A stretch of DNA of 64,000 nt from NCBI GenBank assembly GCA_944472155.2, contig OX235271.1, positions 126,795,329 through 126,859,328 on the forward strand, in the 5' to 3' direction. The DNA comes from Trichobilharzia szidati. Its lineage: Eukaryota > Platyhelminthes > Trematoda > Strigeidida > Schistosomatidae. The translations under genes and the position numbers were made by a program. Shown in pieces: positions 1 to 11,168 of the stretch; within the stretch, counting starts at the first letter, position 1; the number at the start of each line of letters is the position of its first letter. Under the pieces are notes generated by a model. It was not told the DNA's origin. It searched no databases and saw nothing but the letters and a program-made list of their open reading frames with translations.

Positions 1-574
1 TTATGAGAAGTAATTTAAAATACTGCACTATAACGATGTAAAACCTTGAATTTTTCTACTTGACAGGATTGAATTACTTTGGAAAATTGTTCAGAAGAAA
101 CAAATCAGTTTATCTTAGCTCTCGAACTTTGGAATACTGAGTTTTTCAGCTCAAATTTGACCTTTCGCTTATCTGAATACCCGAACACTTTCATATATAT
201 TTTTCTAATTAATCTAGTGACTCTAATGTTTTGGCGTGTATTACTGACAGAATTTTGCAGCTTGTCCATTATGTGTGATGTCTTCTGAAGGACTATTGAA
301 CAGTAGAGTAGCGGATGAAATTACGGAGAGGAGAAATGAAATATCCTTGCAAAACAATACAGAAATCATTGAAGGGAGCTGAAGGAAGGACAAAATGAGG
401 AACATGAGCAAATCGCCATAACTGTACGTCATTCGCCCAAATAAACAGTCTCCTGCCAAATATTATCGTGTTCTGCCGTCAAAGTATTGAAACATTTCAC
501 TTTCTTTTGGAGCAGAAACGTTTTATTACAAGCGAAATATCAAAATAGACACAATGAAGATGTATTATTATTGT
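1..574. other. No gene recognised
   Basis: AT-rich sequence with only short open frames and no recognisable protein motif. It borders the 3' end of a minus-strand RTE fragment. Confidence 0.5.
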
Positions 575-1330
575 ATTATTATTGCTCTCTTGGGTTCCGA
601 GTGGAACATAGGGCTTCAACAGCACGTCTCTAACTTGTTCTATTTTCTCCCGTCCTCTGGAGCTAGGTCCACTATTGCCTATAATCTCTTATCTCCTCCC
701 CGCATGACCTTTTCCATGTCACCGTCGCACTGATGACCCACTCGTTGCTTCCCATTTGGATTTCACTTAAGGGCGTGGCGCGCGATGTCATCCGAGGTCT
801 CCTCAGGGTATGCCTGGTCCATCTCCATTTTCTCCTACATATTTGTTGAACAATAGGATCTTGGTTACCATAGTTTCTCGTTGCTAGTTCTTTCTGGCCA
901 GCTGGCTATTTGATCTTCAGAAGGGGGCCAGCGAAGGCAGCTGTTGATAAAGTCTGCAGCTGTCTGTTGGAAATGCTCTTCGTGACGCAGTCGCTGTTTA
1001 AGTTTCAGAAACATATAGAAGAAATGACTAACTTCACATTTGGATTGAAAAGCCGAACTTTCTTCTTTATGCTGAGGCGGAGTGCAGAAGACTTTCAAAC
1101 CTGTTTCAAATTGATGAAGGCATACCTTGCCTTTACGATTCTGGCTTTGAAACGATGCTTCCTAGATAAGTGAAGGAAGTAACTTTTGTCAGATATCTCC
1201 CGTTGATGGTGTATGATGCTGGTTGTTGATGTTGCTGCTGCTGTGCGTTGGTTATCTTCATCACCTCCGTCTTCTCTATGTTCACCTAGAGTTCTGTCTG
1301 CTTCTTCAGCCAGTTTGTCGAAGAAGATGA
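575..1330 (-). mobile_element. RTE-type LINE, 3' part (degenerate)
   Basis: Read on the minus strand this holds the C-terminal region of an RTE reverse-transcriptase polyprotein. Around 865-1098 the translation contains FINSCLRWPPSEDQIASWP followed by SNEKLW, matching the post-RT block FINSCLR...W...SNxxLW seen in the other RTE copies here. The minus strand ends near 575 with a tail reading GAAGCCCTATGTTCCACTC and then ATAAT-rich sequence, the expected RTE 3' end. The reading frame is broken, and no RT catalytic domain is present, so this is a 5'-truncated dead copy. Confidence 0.75.
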
Positions 1331-1841
1331 AATATCAGTAATTGAATGGTAATTTGGTTCAATATATAATGCCACTGGTTTACTGGCTCCATTTATTAGA
1401 TCCCCAGTAAATTTTGTTTCATTCTTTCAAAAGGCAAACCCATTAAGTGTGTTATTTGCCAAGAGAAGTGTTAAGCAGATTCCATCGTATGAACTACTAG
1501 ATTATATTCTATCTGTATATGTAAGCTACAGGAATACATTATTCTTATTTACCGTAAACATTTTATAACAAATAATCGAACATCCAGTTAAATGGTTTCC
1601 AAACAAATTGACTGTTAACAAAAGCAGACTTTGACAATAATTAATCATTATAAACATATTTTATTAAAACAATATCCTTTAATTACTTTATCACGTAAAA
1701 GGACCCAGTTCACTGTACCAATTTTCCTCGCCATCATAACAGGATCTGTCTTCTTCCAATGATAACGCCTAGGATAGAATGATTAATTAGAAAACACTAC
1801 TGATGTGATAAGCAGTCACCATTTCGTTCAGTTCATGTGAC

Positions 1842-1843
<2 letters not shown>

Positions 1844-1883
<40 letters not shown>

Positions 1884-1905
1884 TAGATATATATATACTA
1901 GATAT
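1844..1905. repeat. (TA)n microsatellite
   Basis: Uninterrupted TA dinucleotides followed by two interrupted TACTAGATAT units. Confidence 0.95.
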
Positions 1906-2224
1906 ACTTGTATTTCGTCAAATTTCCTGTCAAATGGGAAAATCACGAAGTATATTTTTTAATTTCTCATTTGGAAGACTGGTCATAAGCAGAACAATTT
2001 GTTCACTTAGCAAAAAAAATAATAATAAAATCTTGTATAGATGTAGACACGCAGCTTATCAGTGAACAATGTTTAATTATTTCGTGACTGAAAAGTTTAT
2101 TCATAGAATGAATTGGTTGTAAACTGGAGTTGACTAACATACGAAGAAAACAAATTATGCCCATGATTTCCTACTAACTACTTCTAATACAGAAGCAGAA
2201 ATAAATTTAAATGGGAATATATTT

Positions 2225-2335
2225 GAATTCTATATTAATTAATCTGTTTATTGGATATATCACATAGTGAAACAGTATTATTTACTAGATGACAGTTCAA
2301 AGACAATTCATCGTTCATCATTATGTCATTTGTAA
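2225..2335 (-). repeat. Dispersed terminal-type repeat, partial
   Basis: The minus strand reads like the central part of the repeat at 15128-15280: an AATACTGTTTCACTATGTGAT block followed by AATAAACAGA. It is a short decayed copy without the hairpin portion. Confidence 0.5.
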
Positions 2336-3934
2336 GTACATAATTTCGAAACTTGATTTTCATAGTTCTATCTTCGCATTTGTCGTAAGTATGGTAGAAT
2401 TTTCCAAACGTCTGGGACATGTGTTAAATTATTCTCAAATGGTCGGTTATCACACACATACGCGCTCAACCCTGTTGTATGGTTGTGTGTAAATACATGT
2501 AGTGCCGTATCTGAGCATTTTGTTGACTTCTTATGTTAATAAGGTCTACCGCTCCGCTAATCTAACTAATCCGGTCTACTACACTGACCTGTTCTTGACC
2601 TTGCAATCACTGCAGGGTATTTAATAAACTAAATTATTTACTTCAGTGGGCTCCACAGGATCCTTGAACTGACATAATATGTTTCTGAGTGAGTTTGTAG
2701 ATTCGAATGCAACTTTTATTACTGCTTTGTTAAGAATCCAACATGGAGTTTCAAGAGTTCCCTCTTGCGTGGTAATATTACTGTTTTAAAAAAATTCCTT
2801 TTCTTGGTTCTGCCATCTTTCTGTGTATATTTGTCACTCATGTCGCTCTTATTATTACTATCGTTATTTTTTATTCTTATCGTTCCTTGCATACTTCATG
2901 ATTAGTTTTTCAAAGTAATTATTAAGCTTCTCTTATATGCCTTACTTCCTTCCATAGATTTTCTTTGACACTGTCTAGTTGTTTTACGGTATCACTTAAA
3001 CGTTTCACCAATCCTGTTTTCACTGATATAAGGTAGAATGAACCAAAATCAGAATATAGACTTGAAAATGTGGATTTTCTGCAAATACTAGAGTTTGACT
3101 TTTCTTATTTTTTCCTTTCTGTGGTGCAATCCAACTTTGGAAGCTCTCCTTTCTAACTCATAAGGGAAGTGAAATGCATCCACCGTTGTGTTGACGTGTT
3201 CTAACTATTCTAACTAACATTTCATTATTAAAATATGCATATGTAAATGCATCCACATTCTGTTCAATGATGATTCTTTTAGCAACAGTGTGCGTAATCT
3301 CATATTCTCAGTCCCGATTCCAAAAAGGCGTTTACAAAGCTCTTAAACTAAATGATTTCCAAAATTTTTGGTTCCCCTTCAAATCACAAGTTTGTCTGAA
3401 AGATCTGAGGGCACTAATACATCGTTTACACACCATCTGACACCAGTCTGTGAGTCACTCTTATTATGTAAGGGCTTATGTTACTACCTCGGCTGAAGTA
3501 TGTGAAGTTGGTTGGACTCGAACTCGCCACCACTGACTGAAAGTCAAGTGGTTAAACCAATGAGTCATATCCCCACATCCTGTGGCACATCACTTTCTAA
3601 TGGCTGTCTTTCATTGTTAAATACTGAAGTGAGGTACCTAATTCCCTTCTGTTGCGCAGATATTTTGAAACACTCTCCTCAACAGTTTATGATAAAATTA
3701 GGAAGCAGTTTCCTGTAGTGCGTTTTTATTTGTCAAAGGACTGCAGGAGGTTGACTGTAGGATGAAATAACCGTCTTTCAGTAGTTATTGAGAAGATATC
3801 ATCAGTTTTAAAAAGTGATCGAAAATGCATTACTGTGTTGCTTAATAATTTGTTAACTGCTTTCACTTTATTCCGTTATCAAACCAGAGTTAGCAGACAG
3901 GTAAACCAAAAAATCTACGTGCATAAGACACACC

Positions 3935-4056
3935 ATAATAATAATAATAATAATTTGCTTTATTCCAAAACAGTACTTGTGATACAGAATGGAATTCTCA
4001 GCATTTTTACTACAGTATTGCATCCAGTTAGTACATTGTCAATAAATGGAATTCTA
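3935..4056 (-). repeat. Probable LINE 3' tail with (ATT)n end
   Basis: The minus strand reads GCTGAGAATTCCATTCTG, then a short spacer, GGAATAAAGC and an (ATT)n run. The same order, GTTGAGAATTCCACACTG then AAATAAAG then (ATT)n, occurs at 15660-15745. Two unlinked copies ending in a simple repeat fit a LINE 3' end, but no coding part is attached. Confidence 0.4.
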
Positions 4057-4855
4057 CATAGATTGAGGAAACCACAGTTCATTATTACAACAATACATTG
4101 GCATGTTCAGTAGCAAAGGTAAAGCTGAAACAGTGTTTGAAGGTGTTAGAAAAGTGGGAGCTGTCTTATTAACTGGCGTAAGCGAAAGAAAGAGACAAAG
4201 CAGCACATAACGGAAAAAAAGAAGAGAGAGGAAAGGAAAAGGAAGAAAGAAAATGTTGTACCTATTGATGAAGTGGGTTGGAAAGATGAGATCCAGTTGT
4301 ACTAATGACTATTTAATGAATTATATGTGTCACGCCTAATGCTTTCTTTATCACACAGAACGCGAGCTAAGTAGGGTATGGTTGAGTTTTTGTACTTGCT
4401 GGTGCGAGCAAGTTCAGACTGTGTTTTGACTGACAATAATGGTATCTGTTCATGTGCATTAGGCTTCATCTGCTTTGTCTTTTGTTTTCAACTTGTTATG
4501 CCGGAATGCCTAATTTCTTTCTTACTTCTTACTACCCGTAGTTTGATGACTCCTTTAGGATGGAATATGCTCCTTTTGTATTTTATTATATGCCTAAGTA
4601 ACTAACAGTATGGATTCATGAAGTGTGAAATAGCTACCCATTATATTTTGTTTGACAACTAAATATTTTGTCAATTACTGCTTATTTCTAATTAAATTAG
4701 ATTTTACATTTGATTGAATATCTGGTGTAAAGTATGAATAAAAGTAAAGCAGTTCACTGTATTAGATAATCTAATGGCCTAAGTATTTTCTTGATTTACC
4801 TATAATTTTTGAAAAGGCGGTATACCCACATCTTTACCAACCAAAAAAGTAACTG

Positions 4856-4994
4856 GAAGGTCCTGGGTTCGAACCCTGGTGGATGCATACTGACGAAGAG
4901 TCACAAACTAGGACGAAACAACCATCCAGTATTCCCAGGTTTTCCAGTTGTTCTCTAACTGATGTCAGCCAATGAAATCAAATCCAATACTTGA
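4856..4994 (+). mobile_element. Hammerhead SINE copy, 5'-truncated
   Basis: Begins in the B-box-like part of the pol III head (GGGTTCGAACCCTGG), then the hammerhead block (ACTGACGAAGAGTC ... GGACGAAAC), then the conserved body TTCTCTAACTGATGTCAGCC and tail CCAATACTTG. The core is mutated (the CUGANGA element reads ACGAAGA). Confidence 0.8.
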
Positions 4995-5115
4995 AAGTAA
5001 AATATTTTGACTTGCAGGCTATGAAAATAGATGGAAGATGTCAACTGAATTTGAAGGAAAAAGCATTATTCGAATCGTAGTAAAAACTAAGTTTCATGAG
5101 TTGAAATAGTATTTG

Positions 5116-5116
<1 letters not shown>

Positions 5117-5148
<32 letters not shown>
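5117..5148. repeat. (AT)n microsatellite
   Basis: Simple AT dinucleotide run. Confidence 0.95.
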
Positions 5149-5153
<5 letters not shown>

Positions 5154-5189
5154 CGTTTAACAAACGCCTAATTATAGTTCTTCAGCCTT

Positions 5190-5347
5190 AAATAAACTAT
5201 AATTATATTTCAATAGTTTACACACAATGATAAGTTTTCTTATTGATAATATTTCGAGCAAAATTACTGCCCGTGGTGCTCGAAATATTAATAATAACAA
5301 AACTTATCATTGTGTGTAAACCATTGGAATATAATTATACTTTATTT
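5190..5347. repeat. Large imperfect hairpin repeat
   Basis: An inverted repeat with arms of about 71 bp (5190-5260 and 5277-5347) and a 16-base loop. The arms differ at only a handful of positions. The left arm recurs at 50096-50175. The outer ends read AAATAAA/TTTATTT. This may be a small foldback element; no protein is encoded. Confidence 0.8.
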
Positions 5348-5639
5348 GATCTATTCCACAATGCTCAAACTTTTTACTGACATTAATTCTTCAGCCGTAT
5401 TTAAGTTAAATAGGTTTCATATTACAAGACACAGTTTGGTGGCTAGTATTATGAGGTATCAACAGCTGAGTAGCCACCACATATATTTTAGTGGAATATG
5501 TCCTTAGGTAGATGGAGTAGAACTACATTCTTCAGATATGCTTAAAAATGATGTGGTTTGTAACACTGAGATGAAGTTATAAATTTATATCATGTATATT
5601 TGTGATAAGTGCTGTTTGCATACACCTTTCTCTTCATTC

Positions 5640-5840
5640 TTTTACTTTCCAAGTGGAGCGCAGGGGTTCAAGATTTGAAGTTTAAATAAGCAGTGATGTT
5701 GTGTTGTTTTACTGAGTGGGGTTGCTAGCCTTGCATCCAACCTTCACTCTTTTCTGAACTCACTACTGCGTAGTAAACTTGGCGAGAATCAGGAGCGTGT
5801 CGGCTGAGAATTGAACCCTGTGTATACACTTGTAGTACAC
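5640..5840 (-). mobile_element. SINE with RTE-like tail, decayed copy
   Basis: The minus strand reads a tRNA-like B-box relic (GGTTCAATTCTCAGCCGAC), then GCAAGGCTAGCAACCCC, then a tail resembling TGCGCTCCACTTGGAAAGT. The order matches the better copies at 7554-7790 and 42643-42870. Confidence 0.6.
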
Positions 5841-6010
5841 AAATCCATGATATATGTATGTACCCAATTCACAGTGACGACTACTGTGATATTGTCATTC
5901 TATTCTAACTGACAGATACAACAACCTGGCGTAGATGGTTATATTTTTGATTTATATATATAAATGAAGAATAAACTGTGCGACTGACAGTGACATAATT
6001 AAAATTACTT

Positions 6011-6210
6011 GCGTCGGTGGCACAGTGGTTAGGACTCTCGCCGACCATGCACATGGTCCGGGGTTCGATCCCCTGCCGGCGCACACCCGATATCTATGGT
6101 CGGCCTGAATTTGGGCTACCGATATCCATGCTGAAAATTCCACACTTGTACTGAAAATACGGTGTGGAATCAAGCTGTAAATCAAAATCAAATAAAAATA
6201 CTTTTACGAA
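6011..6210 (+). mobile_element. tRNA-headed SINE (CCCGATATC body)
   Basis: The first ~73 bases are tRNA-like: GCGTCGG at the start pairs with CCGGCGC at the end of the head, and the B box GGGTTCGATCCCC sits in a T-arm-like hairpin. The body CACCCGATATCTATGGTCGG follows, then AAAATTCCACACTTGTACTG and an A-rich end. Two further copies lie at 32646-32830 (plus) and 49745-49940 (minus). Confidence 0.85.
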
Positions 6211-6412
6211 TAAATTAATTATGGCGTAAACAAACAATGACAGTAATATTTAGGCTGGGTTTTAATCATAGTGAATGAACAACTTAATTATGTGCTAGGT
6301 AATCAATTCGTTCGACTTTTAGAAGTTAGTCTTATTTAGCTTCATATCCACTAGTGATAATATTCTGAATCAGTGGCCGAAAGTTTTCAGCTTTAATTGA
6401 TGATAAACGGAT

Positions 6413-6447
6413 TTATATATATATATATATATATATATATGCATATA
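6413..6447. repeat. (TA)n microsatellite
   Basis: Simple TA run ending in GCATATAT. Confidence 0.95.
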
Positions 6448-7067
6448 TTCTAACTCAGATGCCTAATTCAGTCAGTCCAAGCATTCGCAATAGTGGGTCA
6501 ATTTTGATTATCAGTTCACAATTAAACATTACGAATAAAAATGTTATCACATGTATAAAATCGTCACATACCAGTAGATAATGTCTTTTGGTCCAGGTGA
6601 ACGAACTTTGCGTGTACTCATCCTATTTAAATTTACTTGATGCAGCTAAGCAATTGCTGATATTGTAAGTGAACACCATAAATAGCTGTTAAAGTTATTT
6701 CAATAACAATGACCTTAAAAATTCTTTTATTTATAGCCATTGAGTTTTTTTTTACATAAATAATAAGTATCGTTTTGTCTCATAGTTTACTGCTAACCAG
6801 CTTTTATCGATCTGTTCAACTACCGATTGGTTAAATATTGTTTATTTTCTCCACACCTAAAAATACGGAATGATGAAGTATTGCACCGACCTGAGTGCAA
6901 TTAAATTGTTCTATTTGTTAATTTGATTTCTGACATAAATAATCCAATAGTCTTCTAAAAATTCACTTCATCTTATTATTACCAAATCGAATTCAATAAA
7001 GTATAGAAAATATATCAGCATAGATTCATAGTGATGACGATGGGCTGTTAACTGGTTACATTCCTAT

Positions 7068-7270
7068 TTCTTAGAAAGAAAGCAGTACACCGTGTATAAA
7101 GGGAAATCTTCCACTTCATTGCCTACTGAAGCTGGTGTTCCTCAAGGCGCTGTCCTTTCTCCTTTTTCTTTCTTCCTACATGACTTGCCTCACTCTGTTG
7201 AAATAAACTTTGTGAAGTACGCTGATGATTTAACAGTGTCAATGACTGTTAACTCCCAGCTAGATTGTAC
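7068..7270 (+). mobile_element. CR1/Jockey-type LINE reverse transcriptase fragment
   Basis: The translation contains EAGVPQGAVLSP (RT block 4), then LHDLP, and then FVKYADDLTV with the YADD catalytic motif (block 5). The spacing between the two blocks is shorter than usual, so a small deletion is likely. The style (GVPQGAVLSP, YADDLT) is that of CR1/Jockey-type non-LTR retrotransposons, unlike the RTE copies here, whose block 4 reads GVRQGCL. Only this small RT island remains. A tRNA-like B-box relic on the minus strand follows at about 7300-7375. Confidence 0.8.
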
Positions 7271-7553
7271 CAAAATAAAGCCAACTCCAACTGGGTCAGG
7301 ATTTTGAGTGTATCGACTGGGAATTGAAGTCTGATCACCTGCTTGGCTGGTGGTCTTTTCCCATTGAACCACCGATGTGTACATAAATCACTATAAAAAC
7401 TAGTATGTTTCGTGAGTTACTCACTTTATAAATTACTCTGATTTGCTCATTGATGTAATCATTTTATGACGAGAAAACATATGTATACTCCAAGTTAGCC
7501 ATTTATGTCCCACAAGTTGAGAAAGATTACGGTGATTTTATAAGGGTAGAAGG

Positions 7554-7790
7554 GCGTCGGTGGCATAGCGGTTAGGACGCTCGCCGACTATACACATGGT
7601 CCAGGGTTCGATCCCCGTCCGACGCACTCCTTGACCTCGCTAAACCAGAAATAGTGCTGGTGAAGAGGTAAGGTTAGGCATGAGGCTAGCAACCCCATCC
7701 TGTAAAATAAACACTACTACAGAAACTTCAAGTCTATAGCTTGAAGCCCTATATTCCACTGGGAACGTGAAGGAAAAAATAATATGGGTA
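7554..7790 (+). mobile_element. SINE: tRNA-like head, RTE-like body and tail
   Basis: The head starts GCGTCGG and closes with CCGACGC, so its acceptor-like stem pairs perfectly over 7 bp; the B box is GGGTTCGATCCCC. The body contains GAGGCTAGCAACCCCATCC and CTACAGAAACTTCAA, both resembling the 5' part of the RTE at 33810-33880. The 3' end GAAGCCCTATATTCCACTGG matches RTE 3' tails. This is the best-preserved copy of its group. Confidence 0.85.
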
Positions 7791-8320
7791 GAAACCAAAT
7801 TTCTATAAATAGAAGTATCAGCTAAACAAGAAAGGGTTAAATCAAAGTAATATCCTCCTAAATAGTTAGATTTTCCTCGAAATGAATGCGAAGCAAAAGG
7901 TTTCTGGGAAAAAGGTTTTTTTGGAGTTCCGAAGTTTCCAATAAAAATGTTTGGACTGTGTAATTAAAATCAGAGGATATTTTTAACGAGGTTTGTTCTC
8001 AGTTATATTCTATGCGCATTGTATGCAAATCTATCCTCTTGACCGATAGTCTACGAAAGATACATTTGAATATAATATATCAGATCTCATCCAGTTATCG
8101 ACAGTGAATCTATGTGTGCTACATTCAATAAAAAGGTCAAATATGGGACTGGCTAAGATAGTTTGTCAAACTCAAAGCATGTATTCGACTACAATAAAAA
8201 ATAAGCGAAGAATTTAAGAAATAATATTTTGAAAAACAGCTGTGGCCAAGAAATGCAGGAAAACAGAATGGAATGGTGCGTTGTAATTGAATATGTAAGA
8301 AACAGTGACATAGACAATTG

Positions 8321-9895
8321 AAAATCCTCATTGAGTCATATGAAAAAGAGAAGACATTCAGCGAAGAGACTCTTTTCGGCGAATTCATTCACATAGCTGT
8401 ACAATCGCATTTATATATAAATATTTGTGTGTGTGTGTACATGAGGTTTGTCAAGTTAAGATAGTTGATTAGTTAATACAAGAATGACAAAGTTAATCAG
8501 ACAGCAACTAAAGTAAGACTGAGTTAAAAAACTAGATGACGTAATATAATTGGCTAAAATGTTACAACTTAGGTCAGGATAGCAACAGAGGTAATTACAG
8601 GTAGAGATTAAGTAGAAGTGAAATTGAGTGAATAAGTTGGATGACGTAACATGAATGACTAGAAACTGAGCGTTGTTCAAGTCAGTAACAGTGGTAGTGG
8701 GGTGTAGAGATTGAATCGGGTGGGGGTAGAGAACAAGAAAGTTGAGAATGTAAAATGTTACAATTGAGAAGACAAAATAATACTAATGAAGAGACAGAAA
8801 AAAAAAGATTAGGTAGAATTTACATGTCGGCTAATAAGATAGATTACGTCCATTGCAAGTGTAGCGATTGAACGAACTTCTTCTGTATGCAGAGTTCAGG
8901 ACTTAGCAAGTGAATCGCCATTGCTTCTGCAGTTTGAAGAAGTCTGATTCGTACACCTTTAGGGAGACCACCTCTTACTCTGTAGACGACTTTGAAGTTT
9001 GTTTGCGGTGTAGCTTGGTGTCCGGATTCTATCAGATGTTCTAAGATGGAACTGCGGGGGCATCGATTTTCTCCTTTGTAAAACCATGCTGGTAAGTGCT
9101 CGGTGATACGTTTGGAAAGCGAGCGCTTACCAGCATGGTTTTACAAAGGAGAAAATCGATGCCCCCGCAGTTCCATCTTAGAACATCTGATAGAATCCGG
9201 ACACCAAGCTACACCGCAAACAAACTTCAAAGTCGTCTACAGAGTAAGAGGTGGTCTCCCTAAAGGTGTACGAATCAGACTTCTTCAAACTGCAGAAGCA
9301 ATGGCGATTCACTTGCTAAGTCCTGAACTCTGCATACAGAAGAAGTTCGTTCAATCGCTACACTTGCAATGGACGTAATCTATCTTATTAGCCGACATGT
9401 AAATTCTACCTAATCTTTTTTTTTCTGTCTCTTCATTAGTATTATTTTGTCTTCTCAATTGTAACATTTTACATTCTCAACTTTCTTGTTCTCTACCCCC
9501 ACCCGATTCAATCTCTACACCCCACTACCACTGTTACTGACTTGAACAACGCTCAGTTTCTAGTCATTCATGTTACGTCATCCAACTTATTCACTCAATT
9601 TCACTTCTACTTAATCTCTACCTGTAATTACCTCTGTTGCTATCCTGACCTAAGTTGTAACATTTTAGCCAATTATATTACGTCATCTAGTTTTTTAACT
9701 CAGTCTTACTTTAGTTGCTGTCTGATTAACTTTGTCTCTATATACATCATTCTTGTATTAACTAATCAATTATCTAAACTTGACAAACCTCATGTACACA
9801 CACACACAAATATTTATATATAAATGCGATTGTACAGCTATGTGAATGAATTCGCCGAAAAGAGTCTCTTCGCTGAATGTCTTCTCTTTTTCATA
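8321..9895. mobile_element. Penelope-like element, head-to-head inverted pair
   Basis: Two nearly identical 5'-truncated PLE copies face away from each other: a minus-strand copy at 8335-9101 (its sequence continues to about 9120) and a plus-strand copy at 9121-9899. The pair forms a palindrome with ~770-bp arms and a 19-base spacer (9102-9120). The right arm has an 11-base insertion near 9735. The plus copy encodes the region after the GIY-YIG core (9103-9378), with PAWFYKGENRCPRSSILEHL and then RLLQTAEAMAIHLL. The pair is bounded by a 15-bp direct repeat, TGACATAGACAATTG, at 8306-8320 and 9896-9910. About 14 extra bases lie between the left duplication and the left arm. Confidence 0.85.
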
Positions 9896-10195
9896 TGACA
9901 TAGACAATTGTAAAACTAAAGTGAAGTCAAACAAAAGCAGGTCGAAAGGGCTCCTTTCGTATGCGTAATTCCGGCTTGTCCATACATAGAGAAGGCTTCT
10001 GCAATGCAAAGAAGTAGCAACTATATTTTATTCTTTCTAAACCATTCTGAATGATAAATCTGTTGTGACGTGTGCTGATGAAGTGCTCGATTAGAGTATA
10101 TAGCCTTTTAGTCGTACTGAGTAGTCTTCTGGAGCATGGGACGATCTGTATACCCTGGTGTAAATGATCAAGTGATCTGGTATACGAAACACGTA

Positions 10196-10671
10196 GATCA
10201 GCGAAGAGTCTCTTTTCGGCGAATTCATCTTCTTAGCTGTACAATCGCAAATGTATATGCATTGTTTTGTTTGTATGTGTATATTAAGTTTGTCAAACAA
10301 AGTTACAATTGGTTAAGGTTAATTTTAACTAAACAAGTGGAGGTTGTTAATACAGGTCAAGAAAAACTAGGGTAGTAACAAAGGTGATGAGATGTCAGAA
10401 ACAGTTGTAATAATAATAGTGAGTTTTACTCAGGATGCACATAGGAACAAAGTAGAAATTATGTAAGAGATCTAAGTGGATACAAGAATTACAATTGCTT
10501 AAGGTTATTTTAACTAAACAGGTAAAGGTTGGTAATATAAGTCAAGGCAATTAAGTGCTAGGATAGTAACAAAAGTGATGAGTTGTCACAAACAGTTGTT
10601 AAAAGAAGTTATGCAATAATAATATGAATATTTTGATGAGTGAGTTTTACTCAGGATGCACATAGAAACAA
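10196..10671 (-). mobile_element. PLE 3' region with internal tandem repeat, cut by gap
   Basis: Starts with the same hairpin block as the other PLE ends (GCGAAGAGTCTCTTTTCGGC, then GAATTCAT and AGCTGTACAATCGCA). From about 10303 a unit of roughly 190 bases (ACAATTGsTTAAGGTT ... GTGAGTTTTACTCAGGATGC) appears and is repeated from about 10489, running into the N gap. The orientation matches a minus-strand PLE. No coding part is visible before the gap. Confidence 0.7.
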
Positions 10672-11168
10672 NNNNNNNNNNNNNNNNNNNNNNNNNNNNN
10701 NNNNNNNNNNNNNNNNNNNNNNNNNNNNNNNNNNNNNNNNNNNNNNNNNNNNNNNNNNNNNNNNNNNNNNNNNNNNNNNNNNNNNNNNNNNNNNNNNNNN
10801 NNNNNNNNNNNNNNNNNNNNNNNNNNNNNNNNNNNNNNNNNNNNNNNNNNNNNNNNNNNNNNNNNNNNNNNNNNNNNNNNNNNNNNNNNNNNNNNNNNNN
10901 NNNNNNNNNNNNNNNNNNNNNNNNNNNNNNNNNNNNNNNNNNNNNNNNNNNNNNNNNNNNNNNNNNNNNNNNNNNNNNNNNNNNNNNNNNNNNNNNNNNN
11001 NNNNNNNNNNNNNNNNNNNNNNNNNNNNNNNNNNNNNNNNNNNNNNNNNNNNNNNNNNNNNNNNNNNNNNNNNNNNNNNNNNNNNNNNNNNNNNNNNNNN
11101 NNNNNNNNNNNNNNNNNNNNNNNNNNNNNNNNNNNNNNNNNNNNNNNNNNNNNNNNNNNNNNNNNNNN
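10672..11168. other. Assembly gap (497 N)
   Basis: Unbroken run of N. It starts inside the second tandem unit of a PLE 3' region, so collapse of a tandem array is a likely cause. Confidence 1.

Noticed and set aside
3500..3575. tRNA-like sequence on the minus strand with a B box (AGTTCGAGTCC)
   Set aside because: No acceptor stem pairing and a poor A box; at best a decayed SINE head. Not listed as a tRNA.
6011..6083. Possible functional tRNA genes in the SINE heads (also 7554, 32646, 49868)
   Set aside because: The acceptor-like and T-arm stems pair, but the D arm and anticodon loop do not form a normal cloverleaf, and every copy is followed by the same SINE body.
10055..10195. GTGCTGATGAAGTGC and, 100 bases later, GGTATACGAAACACGT, looking like the two halves of a hammerhead core
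   Set aside because: The sequence before CTGATGA pairs with that after GAAA (ACGTGT/ACACGT), but no cleavage triplet, no stem I and no continuous stem II joins the two halves in the required order.
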